64,000 nt of DNA. It comes from Fen-1273 sp963837815 (GTDB lineage Bacteria; Bacteroidota; Ignavibacteria; UBA10030; UBA6906). This document shows, in pieces, positions 33,378 to 43,035 of this stretch. Location: positions 62,001 to 126,000 of the forward strand of contig CAWIOS010000015.1 in the NCBI GenBank assembly GCA_963837815.1, read 5' to 3'. Within the stretch, counting starts at the first letter, position 1. The number at the start of each line of letters is the position of its first letter. A program made the translations under genes and the position numbers. The notes under the pieces were generated by a model. It did no database searches. It had not been told where the DNA came from and saw only the letters and a program-made list of their open reading frames with translations.

Positions 33378-34757
33378 TCAGGCGCCGGGCGCAAGAGACA
33401 GCACGAGGTCTTTGAACACCCTTCCGCGGTGTTCATAATTCTCAAACCAGTCGAACGACGCGCAAGCCGGGGACAGAAGCACGACATCGCCCGCCCGCGC
33501 CAGTCCGCGTGCCGCTGTTACCGCGGCTTCCATCGTACCCGCCGTCTCAACGGGGATAACGGCATCGAACGCCGAACGGACTTTACCGGCAGATTCCCCG
33601 ATGGCGATCACTGCCCTGACGTGTTTCTTCACCGGGTCCAGGAGCCGGGAGTAGTCGTTCCCCTTGTCCCGTCCCCCCATAAGGACGATAAGCGGCCTGT
33701 CGAAACTCCGGAGGGCGTACCAGACTGAATCCACGTTTGTTGCTTTCGAATCGTTCACGTACATGACGCCGTCAAGTTCCCGGACAAATTCCAGCCGGTG
33801 TTCAACCCCCTTGAAATTCTTGAGCGTCGCCCTCACCGAGGCGGGCGGAACCCCCATCACAATTGCCGCGAGGGAGGCCGCCATCGCGTTTGCAAGGTTG
33901 TGCTCCCCCCGGATGCTGATGTCCGCCGCGGGCACGACCTCGTGCGTTTTCGCAGCCACGGCGACCGTCAGCATGCCTCCGGCCGAGAGGTACGCCCCTC
34001 GCTTTAAGACCCGGCGCGTGCTGTAGGGGAGCATCTGTACGCCGGACGGGGCATCCCGCGTTACGGCGGCCCGCGTTACCTCGTCGTCGTCGTTGTAAAT
34101 GAGCACGTCACCCGCTCTCTGGTTCATGAAGATCCGCTCTTTGGATGCCCGGTATTTTTCAAAGCTGTACTCGTACCTGTCGAGATGATCCGGCGTGATA
34201 TTCAGTATCGCCGCCACCCCGGCACGGAAGGAACGAATGAAGTCGAGCTGAAAACTGCTCACCTCCAGCACCGCCACGCCATCTTTCTTCAGGGTGCCGA
34301 CGACTTCGGAGAACGCCGTTCCGATGTTCCCCGCCACAACCGGCGACATCTTCGCGTCGCCAAACATCCGCCCCGCGAGAACCGTCGTTGTTGTCTTCCC
34401 GTTGGTCCCGGTGATCGCCACCACGGGCGCATGGCAGAACCAGCCCGCGACCTCGAGCTCGCTCACGACGCTGATCCCCCTTGCCAGGGCTTCTTTCACG
34501 ATCGGCGCGTCCGACGGAACTCCGGGGCTCACGACGACGGTGTCCGCGTCGAGAACCCGCGTGGAGTTGATACCGAATTCGTGCGCCACGCCGATTGCGT
34601 CGAGTGCGGCGGCCGCGGAGCGCATCTTCTCCTCCGGCGCGCTGTCGCTCAGGAACACCGACGCCCCCCGGGCGGCAAGAAGCCGCGCGACGGCAAGCCC
34701 GCTCCGCGCGCCGCCAAGGACGCTGTATCGTGAACCGCCCGGCAGTGTCTCGCCCAC
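33378..34757 (-). CDS. murD: UDP-N-acetylmuramoylalanine-D-glutamate ligase
   Basis: Adds D-Glu to UDP-MurNAc-L-Ala. 459 residues with GTNGKTTTT (117-125), AGNIGTAF, EVSSFQLD, NITPDHLDRY, the acceptor loop GVEHRLEFV and NDSKATN. It starts with GTG three bases after the mraY stop; AGGTGAG about seven bases before it spans the mraY end, so translation is probably coupled. Confidence 0.97.
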   Translation of the reverse strand: MGETLPGGSRYSVLGGARSGLAVARLLAARGASVFLSDSAPEEKMRSAAAALDAIGVAHEFGINSTRVLDADTVVVSPGVPSDAPIVKEALARGISVVSELEVAGWFCHAPVVAITGTNGKTTTTVLAGRMFGDAKMSPVVAGNIGTAFSEVVGTLKKDGVAVLEVSSFQLDFIRSFRAGVAAILNITPDHLDRYEYSFEKYRASKERIFMNQRAGDVLIYNDDDEVTRAAVTRDAPSGVQMLPYSTRRVLKRGAYLSAGGMLTVAVAAKTHEVVPAADISIRGEHNLANAMAASLAAIVMGVPPASVRATLKNFKGVEHRLEFVRELDGVMYVNDSKATNVDSVWYALRSFDRPLIVLMGGRDKGNDYSRLLDPVKKHVRAVIAIGESAGKVRSAFDAVIPVETAGTMEAAVTAARGLARAGDVVLLSPACASFDWFENYEHRGRVFKDLVLSLAPGA

Positions 34758-34760
34758 CCG

Positions 34761-35885
34761 TTATCTCACCTTGAACGTTGCGAGGCTCAGGATCATGAGC
34801 AGGATTGCGACGATGTAAAACCGCGTGACGATTTTTGGCTCCGGCCAGCCGAGCATTTCAAAATGGTGATGAAGCGGGGCCATCCTGAAGATGCGTCGTC
34901 CCTGGCCGTATTTTCGTTTCGTGTATTTGAAATACAGCCGCTGGAGTATGACGGACACCGTCTCCGCAAGAAACACCCCACCCAGCGTGGGGAGCAGAAG
35001 CTCTTTTTTCAGGAGGACGCACAATGCCCCGATGGCTCCGCCGAGGGCGAGCGAGCCCGTGTCACCCATGAACACCTGCGCGGGATAGGCATTGAACCAG
35101 AGAAATCCGAGAGCACCTCCCGCAAGCGCAGCGCAGAACACGGCGAGCTCGCCGTTTCCCCGCAGAAACGGGATTGTCAGGTAATCGCTCAGGACGGCGT
35201 TCCCCGAGATGTAGCTTATCACCGCAAGCGTCAGGCCGACGATTCCCACGATCCCGATGGCGAGTCCGTCTAGCCCGTCGGTGAGGTTCACCGCATTCGA
35301 TGTTGCGACGATGATGAACACGACCATCGGAATGTACATGCGGCCGAAATCGATCTCCTGGCTCTTGAAGAACGGCACCGTCGATGACGTGTTGACCTTC
35401 CACAGGTCCGGGTCGATCCACTGGGGAGCAAAGTAGATGATGCTCCCCACGACGATCCCGACGATCACCTGCCCGACGATTTTGTAGCGGCCGATGAGTC
35501 CCGTCGGCTTTTTTTTCACGACCTTCAGATAGTCATCAAGGAACCCGACGCCGCCGAGCGTCGCCGTGACGAAGAGGATCAGCATGATGTACACGTTACC
35601 GACGTTCGCCCAGAGGAGCGTGGGGAGTATGACCGATGCCAGCACGATCAGTCCCCCCATCGTCGGCGTTCCTGCCTTTGCAAGGTGGGTCTTCGGCGCC
35701 TCGATCTTGGCGGCCTCGCCGATCTGGTGTTCTTTCAGTTTCCTGATGATCTTCGGCCCGAGCCAGAATGCGATGACCAGGGCCGTCACCGCAGCCGCAG
35801 CAGCCCGGAACGTGATGTACCGGATCAGCCCGGATCCCGGAATGTGCATCATGCGGTCGATATGATCGATGAGATAGTAGAGCAT
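34761..35885 (-). CDS. mraY: Phospho-N-acetylmuramoyl-pentapeptide transferase
   Basis: Polytopic inner-membrane enzyme that moves phospho-MurNAc-pentapeptide to undecaprenyl phosphate, giving lipid I. 374 residues with KAGTPTMGGL, FLDDYLKV (catalytic Asp pair), NAVNLTDGLDGLA, MGDTGSLALGG and the PLHHHFE signature. It is 8 bases after murF. Confidence 0.97.
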   Translation of the reverse strand: MLYYLIDHIDRMMHIPGSGLIRYITFRAAAAAVTALVIAFWLGPKIIRKLKEHQIGEAAKIEAPKTHLAKAGTPTMGGLIVLASVILPTLLWANVGNVYIMLILFVTATLGGVGFLDDYLKVVKKKPTGLIGRYKIVGQVIVGIVVGSIIYFAPQWIDPDLWKVNTSSTVPFFKSQEIDFGRMYIPMVVFIIVATSNAVNLTDGLDGLAIGIVGIVGLTLAVISYISGNAVLSDYLTIPFLRGNGELAVFCAALAGGALGFLWFNAYPAQVFMGDTGSLALGGAIGALCVLLKKELLLPTLGGVFLAETVSVILQRLYFKYTKRKYGQGRRIFRMAPLHHHFEMLGWPEPKIVTRFYIVAILLMILSLATFKVR

Positions 35886-35893
35886 CCAGTCCG

Positions 35894-37285
35894 CTATGCG
35901 CCGGGCACGCGCTCCTTCAGATATGTGACGACCTCTTCCATGTGCATCCCGCGCGATCCCTTGACGAGAACCGCATCCCCCGGCGCGAGAATACCCGCAA
36001 GGTATTCGGCAAGCTTCAGTTTCTCTGTAAAGTGGCGTGCGCCCGGCATCCCCGAGGCGGCGCGTATGTGTCCGGCCAGATCTCCGAACGTCAGGAGGTG
36101 GCTGATGCCGAGTGAGGAGGCCTTTCTTCCCAGAGCGGCGTGCACCGACGCCCCCGCGGGCCCGAGCTCTTTCATATCCGCCAGAACGGCTACCCTCTTT
36201 CCTGGTCCGCGCAGGGACGCCAGCGTTTCAAGGGCGGCGAGCGCGGAATCGGGGTTCGCGTTGTACGTGTCGTTCAACACTGTCACACCACCGACGGAGA
36301 CTGTTTCCATCCTTCTGCTCACGGAGCGGCACGATTCCAGCGCCCGGCTGATCCGGAGAGAGGGAACGTGAAAGGCAACCCCCGCGGCCGCGGCCGACAG
36401 CGCGTTCATGGCATTGTGTTTCCCGGGGATCGCCAGGCAGACCCTGTACCAGCGCTTCGTGGGCCCGGAGTGGAATTCGAACGAGGCGCGTCCATCCCCG
36501 TCGAGCGTGACACCGCGTCCGCGCACCGAAGCAGCCCGCGACCGGAATCCGTACGTGACTTTCCGTTTCACTCTGCGGGCGGCAGCCCGGACGCGGGGAT
36601 CGTCCGTCCCGACGAGCGCCGTTCCCCCGGTGCCGGAGAGGGCATTGAAAAGCGTCCCCTCTTCTTCAGCCACCCCGTCCACCGAACCGAAAAACTCCAG
36701 ATGCTCCCGGCCGATATTGGTGATCACCCCGTGCGTTGGGCGCAGTATTTCGCACAGAAGTGCGATCTCGCCGGGATGGTTTGTTCCGATTTCTATCACC
36801 GCAACCTCGTGCTTCCGGCTGAGCCGGAACAGGGTCATCGGCACGCCGATCTGGTTGTTGAGATTCCCCTCCGTGCTGAGGACGTTGTACTTCTCGCGCA
36901 GCACGCCCGCGATCATTTCTTTCGTCGTGGTCTTGCCGTTGCTCCCTCCCACGGCGAGGAACGGTATGCTGAACCTGTCGCGGTATACCCGCGCAACCGC
37001 TCCCAGCGCGAGCGTGGTGTCCGTCACGCGGAGGAGGGGTTTCCCGGAAACCTGCGAGACATCAAACTCTTCGTCAACGACGGCGGCGACCGCGCCCGCC
37101 GCGAAGGCCTGGCCTGTAAACCTATGCCCGTCGTACGTCGGGCCCCGCAGGGCGACAAAAAGGTCCCCGGAGCGCGTTGAGCGGGAATCGGTGGAGACTC
37201 CCGTAGCGGCGCGATGCGCGAGGATCTCCCGTTGCAGGAACTCCCGGTGGGGGATCTTCTCGAGATCTCTCACCGTCAGCCTCAC
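35894..37285 (-). CDS. murF: UDP-MurNAc-tripeptide-D-alanyl-D-alanine ligase
   Basis: Adds D-Ala-D-Ala to complete the pentapeptide precursor. 463 residues with STDSRS, GGSNGKTTTK (113-122), EIGTNHPGEIA, NIGREHLEFFG and NDTYNANPDS. The GTG start overlaps the murE stop by four bases (GTGA). No ddl gene is in the cluster, so the D-Ala-D-Ala supplier is encoded elsewhere. Confidence 0.97.
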   Translation of the reverse strand: MRLTVRDLEKIPHREFLQREILAHRAATGVSTDSRSTRSGDLFVALRGPTYDGHRFTGQAFAAGAVAAVVDEEFDVSQVSGKPLLRVTDTTLALGAVARVYRDRFSIPFLAVGGSNGKTTTKEMIAGVLREKYNVLSTEGNLNNQIGVPMTLFRLSRKHEVAVIEIGTNHPGEIALLCEILRPTHGVITNIGREHLEFFGSVDGVAEEEGTLFNALSGTGGTALVGTDDPRVRAAARRVKRKVTYGFRSRAASVRGRGVTLDGDGRASFEFHSGPTKRWYRVCLAIPGKHNAMNALSAAAAGVAFHVPSLRISRALESCRSVSRRMETVSVGGVTVLNDTYNANPDSALAALETLASLRGPGKRVAVLADMKELGPAGASVHAALGRKASSLGISHLLTFGDLAGHIRAASGMPGARHFTEKLKLAEYLAGILAPGDAVLVKGSRGMHMEEVVTYLKERVPGA

Positions 37286-38790
37286 GTGTTTTCCCGGATG
37301 AAAGCCTCCACCTCTTCGCGATCGTCGAAATGATAACGCGTCGCGCCGATGATCTGGTAGGTCTCGTGCCCCTTCCCCGCGACAAGGATGACATCGCCGC
37401 TGCGGGCCTTCGCGAGGGCACTGCGAATCGCCGCGTGCCTGTTGACTTCGATGTGCGTTTCTCCCCCGGCGGGCATCCCCGCGACGACCGCGTCGATAAT
37501 CGACGCTGGATCTTCGCCGCGCGGATTGTCCGACGTGACGATTGCGATGTCACTCCACAGGGATGCGATGCGCCCCATGATCGGGCGCTTCCCTCTGTCC
37601 CTGTTTCCGCCGCAGCCGAAAACAGTGATGACACGGTGCCCCTGCGAGGCGGGCGCCAGTTCACGGATCGTTCGGAGGCAGTTTTCCAGGGCGTCCGGCG
37701 TGTGCGCATAATCGATGATTGCGGTCCATCCCGCGGGGGAGACCACCTTTTCGAATCGCCCGCGCACCGCCAGCACGTTCCGGATCCCCGCGACGATCGC
37801 CGGGGGTGCTATTCCGAGGCCGAGGCCGGCAGCACACGAGGCGAGGATATTCAGAATGTTGAATCTTCCCGTGAGGTGCGACCGGATTTCCATTTCACCG
37901 CCCGCATGCGTCACAATGCAACGGCTCCCGTCGATTGTCATGTCGACCGCGGTGGCGCGCACGTCGCATCCGGGCGTGAATCCGTATGTAAGAGACGCAG
38001 CCCGGGTCTCCCCGATCATACGGGGACCATAGGGATCGCCGGCATTGATGACGGCGACAGCGTCCGGCCCGAGGGAGTCGAAGAGTTTCTTCTTGGCGCG
38101 AAAGTACTCCTCCATCGAACCGTGGTAATCAAGATGGTCCTGCGTGAGATTCGTGAACACGGCCGCGCGGAAGCCAAGCCCTTCCACCCGGGAGAGGGCC
38201 AGGGCGTGCGAAGAGACTTCCATCACCGCCGCAACGCAGCCGGCCTGTTCCATCTCCGCAAGAAGCGCGTTGAGCTCCGTCGATTCGGGCGTCGTGTGGG
38301 TCGCAGGCATTACCCGCTCCCCGATCCTGTACTCAATTGTCCCGATCAGGCCTGCCTGCCTGCCGGCGGCCTCCAGGATCGCCCTGATGAGATGGCTTGT
38401 TGTCGTCTTTCCGTTGGTTCCCGTAATGCCGACGAGCTGAAGGCGGTCCGCCGGCCTTCCGTAGAAATTTGCAGAAAGCCCGGCAAGCGCCACGCGCGCG
38501 TCCGGGACAAGGACCTTAAGCACCCCCGAGTGCATGAAATACGTGTCCGGCCGCGCGCCGTCATCGTCCACGACGACAACCGGCGCCCCCGCAGCGATCG
38601 CTTCATCGATGAACCTGTGCCCGTTCTGCACCCCGCCGCGCAGAGCAACGAAGAGGTCCCCGGGACCGACCCGCCGGGAATCATATCGTATGTTCCTCAC
38701 GGAAATGTCCTGCGTCAGCACCATCTTTCCGTACATCCCCGAATAGAGTTTTGTGACGCGGACCCCCTGGAGGAGGTCATTGAGAGTCAT
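37282..38790 (-). CDS. murE: UDP-MurNAc-L-Ala-D-Glu:meso-diaminopimelate ligase
   Basis: Adds the third stem residue. 502 residues with YDSRRVGPGDLFVALRG, GTNGKTTTS (124-132), THTTPES, EVSSHAL, the carbamylated-lysine region FRAKKKLF and IDYAHTPDALEN. The specificity motif DNPR (421-424, in SDNPRGEDP) indicates meso-diaminopimelate rather than lysine. It lies 27 bases after ftsI. Confidence 0.97.
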   Translation of the reverse strand: MTLNDLLQGVRVTKLYSGMYGKMVLTQDISVRNIRYDSRRVGPGDLFVALRGGVQNGHRFIDEAIAAGAPVVVVDDDGARPDTYFMHSGVLKVLVPDARVALAGLSANFYGRPADRLQLVGITGTNGKTTTSHLIRAILEAAGRQAGLIGTIEYRIGERVMPATHTTPESTELNALLAEMEQAGCVAAVMEVSSHALALSRVEGLGFRAAVFTNLTQDHLDYHGSMEEYFRAKKKLFDSLGPDAVAVINAGDPYGPRMIGETRAASLTYGFTPGCDVRATAVDMTIDGSRCIVTHAGGEMEIRSHLTGRFNILNILASCAAGLGLGIAPPAIVAGIRNVLAVRGRFEKVVSPAGWTAIIDYAHTPDALENCLRTIRELAPASQGHRVITVFGCGGNRDRGKRPIMGRIASLWSDIAIVTSDNPRGEDPASIIDAVVAGMPAGGETHIEVNRHAAIRSALAKARSGDVILVAGKGHETYQIIGATRYHFDDREEVEAFIRENT

Positions 38791-38817
38791 CGACCGGTCT
38801 TGCGTGCTGTGAGCGGA

Positions 38818-40995
38818 TCAATTCGCCGCGAACGGGACCGGAGTTCTCGGTTCGCACCGGATCACGACGTGTGCTCCCCGCCGGACCTGATCTCGTGCCT
38901 GCGGATCCTGTGCAACGACGACGCCGGAACCCTGAATGGCAACGTCGAGATGCAGAAGCGAAAGACGCGTGAGCGCCCGCCGGATTGCAAGTCCCCTGAC
39001 ATCCGGCATGACGACAAGCGATCCGGCGCCCGGAGAGGCGTCCCCCAATGTGATTTCCACCTCGGTCCGCCTGGGGGCCGTGGTCCCGGGAGAAGGAGAC
39101 TGACGTGCGACGATCTTCCCGTCCCCCCGCACGATCGCCTCAAACCCGCCTGCATGGAGAAGCGACCGCGCCGCGTCCGGCGACAGCGTCGTGACGTCGG
39201 GCACGACCGAGGGTCCGTTTTCGGCCCTCGCTTCCGCCTGGCGGGATCGGAACCGGCCGGACGTCGCGTAAATTCTCTCCGCAATAGCCTTGAAGACCGG
39301 AGCAGCGGCCAGCCCCCCCGTATACCCCCTGTCGCGTGGGTTTTCAATCATGACCAGGCACACGACGGCCGGCTCCTCCGCCGGAAAGAACCCCGCGAAT
39401 GACGCAGTATAGTCGCTCCGCGAATATTTCCCCTCGATGACCCTTCGCGCCGTTCCTGTTTTCCCCGCAACGGAAAGGCCCGCGATCTTCGCGGGGATGC
39501 CGGTCCCCTTCTCCACGACGCCGCGGAACATCTGTGTGAGGAGCGCTGCAGTGCTTTTGGAAATCACCCGACGCACCGGTTCGGGGAGCCGGTCGGCGAC
39601 GACGGTGCCGCCGGGTCCGACGACGGACCGGACCACGAACGGCTTCATGAGAACGCCGTGGTTCGCGACGGCAGCATATGCGCACAGGATCTGGAGCGGC
39701 GTGACGCCGACTTCATAGCCGTAGGCCATTGAGTTGAGCGTCGTCCCCGACCACTGGGTGGGAAGCTTGAGTTCGCCCCGCACCTCTCCGGGGAGCTCTA
39801 TGCCGGTCGCCGTACCGAACCCGTAGGCGCGCGCCATCGTGAAGAGCGCGTCCGCACCGATGATGTCGGAGATCTTTGCCATGACGATGTTGCTCGAGAC
39901 CTCCATCGCCTCCTGGAACGTGATGATCCCGTGTTTGTGCGTGTCGGTGATCGTGTTCCGCACTCTCCCGTTTGGCAGGCGAACGGCATACGATCCCTGC
40001 TCCGCATCGAATCTTCGCGCGGGGTCGACCTTGTTCGATTCGAGCGCCGCGGATGCCGTTACGACCTTGAATACGGATCCGGGTTCGAACATGTCAGTGA
40101 CAACCCTGTTTCTCACGACCTGCGGGTCGGTGCCGGAGGGGTCGGCCGGATTCATTTGCGGCCAGTTTGCCATTGCGAGGACCTCCCCCGTGGCCGGGTC
40201 GATCATCGCCACGAGCCCGCTTTCCGCCTTGTTCCGTTCAATCCCCTTCCTCAGTTCTTCCTCGGCGATGGATTGATACTCGACGTCTATGGTCAGATTG
40301 GCTGCATCACCGTCCACGGGTTCCACCCGGGGATAGTCCACGGACTGACGCTGGCGGTTGAGTCCGTCCCGCTGAAGTATGAGCCGGCCGTTTTCTCCGC
40401 GCAGGAGCGAGTCAAGCTGGAGTTCCAGCCCGCTCAAACCGTTGTTGTCGACACCGGTAAATCCGAGAAGCTGCCCCGCCACCCGGCCGTACGGGTAGAG
40501 CCTCTTGGGCGCGGGGATCATGATGAGTCCGGGAAACTCCGCTACGTTTATCCGCGTTTCGGCGGATGGGTTGACTCCCCGCTCCAGCCAGACGAAATGC
40601 CTCGATGGCCCGGAAAGCTTCTCGAGGTAACTGCTCCGCCGCCGGTTGAACACGGCGGCAAACCGGTCCGCGACTTCCCCCGTGCGGTCTCCGATCATCG
40701 CCGGGTCCGCCCCGAAGGAGACGAATCGTGCGTTTGTTACAAGGGGGTGGCCCGAACGGTCGTAAATCGTTCCCCGTTGCGCGGGAATCTCCTCAGGTTT
40801 CTCGTATTGCTTTCGCGCCCGCTCTTTGTACGCTCCCGAGTCGATCGCCTGAATCTGCACGAGGCGGAAGGCGACGAGGACAAAAAACAGTAGCAGTGCC
40901 GCCTTCACGGCGAGGACGCGCCTGTTCCATTCCTTCAAGAATGCGAATGCCCCCCCCCCGGTCATTTCCTCTGCCGACCTTCTCGTCCTGATCAT
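38818..40995 (-). CDS. ftsI: Septal penicillin-binding protein FtsI (PBP3) with two PASTA domains
   Basis: Class B transpeptidase that crosslinks septal wall. 725 residues: membrane helix (about 27-45), dimerisation domain (EIPAQRGTIYDRSG), transpeptidase with SVFK (S307, K310), SSN (367-369) and KTGT (512-515), then two PASTA domains (about 597-650, starting VPDVTTLS, and 661-715, starting MPDVRGLA). Proteobacterial FtsI lacks PASTA; two such domains recall the Spo5D/PBP2x type and occur in Bacteroidota. GGTGGG lies close before the ATG. Confidence 0.95.
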   Translation of the reverse strand: MIRTRRSAEEMTGGGAFAFLKEWNRRVLAVKAALLLFFVLVAFRLVQIQAIDSGAYKERARKQYEKPEEIPAQRGTIYDRSGHPLVTNARFVSFGADPAMIGDRTGEVADRFAAVFNRRRSSYLEKLSGPSRHFVWLERGVNPSAETRINVAEFPGLIMIPAPKRLYPYGRVAGQLLGFTGVDNNGLSGLELQLDSLLRGENGRLILQRDGLNRQRQSVDYPRVEPVDGDAANLTIDVEYQSIAEEELRKGIERNKAESGLVAMIDPATGEVLAMANWPQMNPADPSGTDPQVVRNRVVTDMFEPGSVFKVVTASAALESNKVDPARRFDAEQGSYAVRLPNGRVRNTITDTHKHGIITFQEAMEVSSNIVMAKISDIIGADALFTMARAYGFGTATGIELPGEVRGELKLPTQWSGTTLNSMAYGYEVGVTPLQILCAYAAVANHGVLMKPFVVRSVVGPGGTVVADRLPEPVRRVISKSTAALLTQMFRGVVEKGTGIPAKIAGLSVAGKTGTARRVIEGKYSRSDYTASFAGFFPAEEPAVVCLVMIENPRDRGYTGGLAAAPVFKAIAERIYATSGRFRSRQAEARAENGPSVVPDVTTLSPDAARSLLHAGGFEAIVRGDGKIVARQSPSPGTTAPRRTEVEITLGDASPGAGSLVVMPDVRGLAIRRALTRLSLLHLDVAIQGSGVVVAQDPQARDQVRRGAHVVIRCEPRTPVPFAAN

Positions 40996-41010
40996 GTCCC
41001 ACCAAAAGTG

Positions 41011-41457
41011 CTACCGCAATCCACCCGGCGTGATCCCCAGATCCCTGAGCTTGTCCCTGTCGATTGTGAACCAGATCTGCTGCGTCTGTGACGCGTGGAG
41101 TCCAAGCTGATCGTGTGCCACCGGGCTTATGTTCTCAAGCCCCGATTTGCGACTCACGTCTGTGCGGAGTGATTCGTTGATCCCCTGGATCTTCTGGTAC
41201 TCTGCTTCGAGTTGACCGATATCCGAGGCGAGCCGGTTGATGCTGAGGATGTTGCTCACGTAGAAGACGATGGCTCCCCCGACGCCGAACAGCAGAAGGA
41301 TGATATTGAATGTGGAAACCTTTCTCCGGGCCCCCCGCCTGTTCGGCCGGAGTGCCCCCTGCTGTACACCCCCGGGAGACGTGCTACCGTAGATGTAGCG
41401 GTGCTCGCGGCCGGGCGGCAGTACCGCCTCGACCCTCCTCCCGGTTGTGCTTGCCAT
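41011..41457 (-). CDS. ftsL: FtsL-like divisome protein
   Basis: Position (between rsmH and ftsI), size and shape identify it rather than sequence: a basic N-terminal tail, one membrane helix (STFNIILLLFGVGGAIVFYVSN) and a short coiled coil (LASDIGQLEAEYQKIQGINESL). FtsL bridges FtsQ and FtsW/FtsI. The ATG at 41457 has GGAGG five bases upstream and is preferred (148 residues); an ATG at 41484, joined to the rsmH stop, would add nine residues. Confidence 0.8.
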   Translation of the reverse strand: MASTTGRRVEAVLPPGREHRYIYGSTSPGGVQQGALRPNRRGARRKVSTFNIILLLFGVGGAIVFYVSNILSINRLASDIGQLEAEYQKIQGINESLRTDVSRKSGLENISPVAHDQLGLHASQTQQIWFTIDRDKLRDLGITPGGLR

Positions 41458-41484
41458 GGTTTCCTCCCCCCGGTCCGCCTGCAT

Positions 41485-42402
41485 CTACAGGCGTTCCGCC
41501 GCCCTGAGTTTTCCGCTCCGGGCACGCGGATTGCGTCCGATCTCATGGCCGGTTGCCGTTACCGGTTTTTTTGTCAGAATCCTGAGCCTCGGTACCCGCG
41601 GCAGATCCGGTACGAGTTTGTTCTGTGATGGAATCCTGTCTGCGGATTCTTCCCGGAAGAACTCCTTCACGATTCTGTCTTCGAGCGAATGATAGTCTAT
41701 CACTACGCATCGCCCTCCCGGGAAAAGGAGGTCCGGCACCGAAGCAAGTGCTTCGCGCAGGCTGAGGAGTTCCCCGTTCACTTCCATCCGTATGGCCTGG
41801 TACACCCGCGCCATCGATTTTATCAGGTACCTCCCCCCCACACACCCCCCAATGACCCTGTTCAGATCATCCGCCGATTCTATTGGCCTGGCACGCACAA
41901 CGGCTGTGGCAATGCGACGCGCGGCGCGCTCTTCCCCGTACTCCCTGAATATCTCGCCGAGCTTCTCCTCAGAATACCCGTTAAGAATGTCACGTGCGCT
42001 TGCGGGTCGCCGGATATCCATGCGCATGTCAAGCGGGCCGCCGGGGCGGAAACTGAATCCCCGTTCCTGTTGATCGATCTGGTGCGACGAAACCCCCAGG
42101 TCCAGCAGAATTCCTGCACATCTTTGCACGCCCATCAACGCGAGTTCAGCTGCGATTCCGCGAAAATTCCCCCTGACGAGAGTTACGCGTGAACCGAACC
42201 GCTGGAGCCGGATCCTGGATTCTTCGACGGCGTCTGCATCGGCGTCAAGACCGATAAGGCGCCCCCGGGATCCGAGATTCTCACAGATCTTCTCGGCGTG
42301 GCCCCCGCCGCCGACGGTCCCATCGACGTATGTCCCCTCCCTGTTATTGATGAGAAGAGAAAGCGTTTCCCCCACAAGGACGGACTCATGATACGTTGAC
42401 AT
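41485..42402 (-). CDS. rsmH: 16S rRNA (cytosine-1402-N4)-methyltransferase
   Basis: 305 residues with HESVLVGETL, the SAM loop DGTVGGGGHAE, LDLGVSSHQID, GFSFRPGGPLDMRMD and a C-terminal VIDYHSLEDRIVK. It methylates C1402 of 16S rRNA and is the second gene of most dcw clusters. Nine bases separate it from mraZ. Confidence 0.97.
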   Translation of the reverse strand: MSTYHESVLVGETLSLLINNREGTYVDGTVGGGGHAEKICENLGSRGRLIGLDADADAVEESRIRLQRFGSRVTLVRGNFRGIAAELALMGVQRCAGILLDLGVSSHQIDQQERGFSFRPGGPLDMRMDIRRPASARDILNGYSEEKLGEIFREYGEERAARRIATAVVRARPIESADDLNRVIGGCVGGRYLIKSMARVYQAIRMEVNGELLSLREALASVPDLLFPGGRCVVIDYHSLEDRIVKEFFREESADRIPSQNKLVPDLPRVPRLRILTKKPVTATGHEIGRNPRARSGKLRAAERL

Positions 42403-42411
42403 GCGGGGAAC

Positions 42412-42855
42412 CTACTTCTGGAGGACCGTCTGGGCAATATTCTCGTAGCTTTCCGGCTGCTTTTCCTGGTACTCTCTGTACGTTTTCGGGTTCCAGACTT
42501 CGATGCGTTCGAGGACACCGAGTATGAGAACTTCGTTTTCAATCCCGGCCAGCTGGAGAAGTTCCCTTGGAATTGTGATCCGGGATTGGCCGTCAAGCTG
42601 AGATTCTATCGCGTTTGCCAGGAGTGTGCGCGTGTAAAACCTGTGTTGAGGATTCGTCGGCGAAAGTTGGCGGATGGTCTCCTCCAGCTTGCTCCATTCA
42701 TCTAGAGGATATACGGACAGGCACTGTTCGTATCCCCGCGTGATAATGAATGTATCGTTCGCATCGGGAGAGACGTATTTCCTGAGGCGCGCAGGGATGT
42801 TCATCCTCCCCTTGCTGTCAACCGAGTACTCGTATGAGCCCTTGAACGATGACAT
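42412..42855 (-). CDS. mraZ: Transcriptional regulator MraZ
   Basis: 147 residues with two SpoVT/AbrB-type domains: FKGSYEYSVDSKGRMNIPARLRKY at the N-terminus and ANAIESQLDGQSRITIPRELL in the second half. MraZ binds repeated GTGGG boxes in its own promoter and represses the dcw cluster. A frame extends to 42921 but would run through the boxes themselves, so the ATG at 42855 is preferred despite lacking a good ribosome site. Confidence 0.95.
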   Translation of the reverse strand: MSSFKGSYEYSVDSKGRMNIPARLRKYVSPDANDTFIITRGYEQCLSVYPLDEWSKLEETIRQLSPTNPQHRFYTRTLLANAIESQLDGQSRITIPRELLQLAGIENEVLILGVLERIEVWNPKTYREYQEKQPESYENIAQTVLQK

Positions 42856-42905
42856 GACGCCGGAAAATGCCGTTTTTGAAATAGCCCTATTCGGGCAAAT
42901 TTCTA

Positions 42906-42931
42906 CCCACCCATAACCCACTTTTACCCAC
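42906..42931 (-). promoter_or_regulatory. MraZ-binding boxes
   Basis: On the minus strand GTGGG occurs at 42927-42931, 42917-42921 and 42906-42910 (the last preceded by a further TGGG at 42910-42913), at about one helical turn spacing. This is the known MraZ operator layout, and the boxes sit just downstream of the predicted start of transcription. Confidence 0.8.
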
Positions 42932-42942
42932 TGGTGCTTCGT

Positions 42943-42970
42943 AAGATATGCAATTGGCCAACAAAGTCAA
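42943..42970 (-). promoter_or_regulatory. dcw-cluster promoter (Pmra)
   Basis: TTGACT (42965-42970) and TATCTT (42943-42948) on the minus strand are 16 bases apart. Transcription should start near 42936, immediately before the MraZ boxes, giving a leader of about 80 bases to mraZ. From here the minus-strand genes run to ftsZ with gaps of at most 56 bases. Confidence 0.65.
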
Positions 42971-43035
42971 GTTAATTATGCTGGAAACGGGGCATTTGCG
43001 GCTTGATTTCGCGGATTTGCTCAGTGGGGATATTT

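Noticed and set aside
37330..39402. 690-codon plus-strand frame opposite murE and ftsI
   Set aside because: The composition is a mirror of the sense genes (Arg/Asp/His/Pro rich) with no domain; murE and ftsI are certain.
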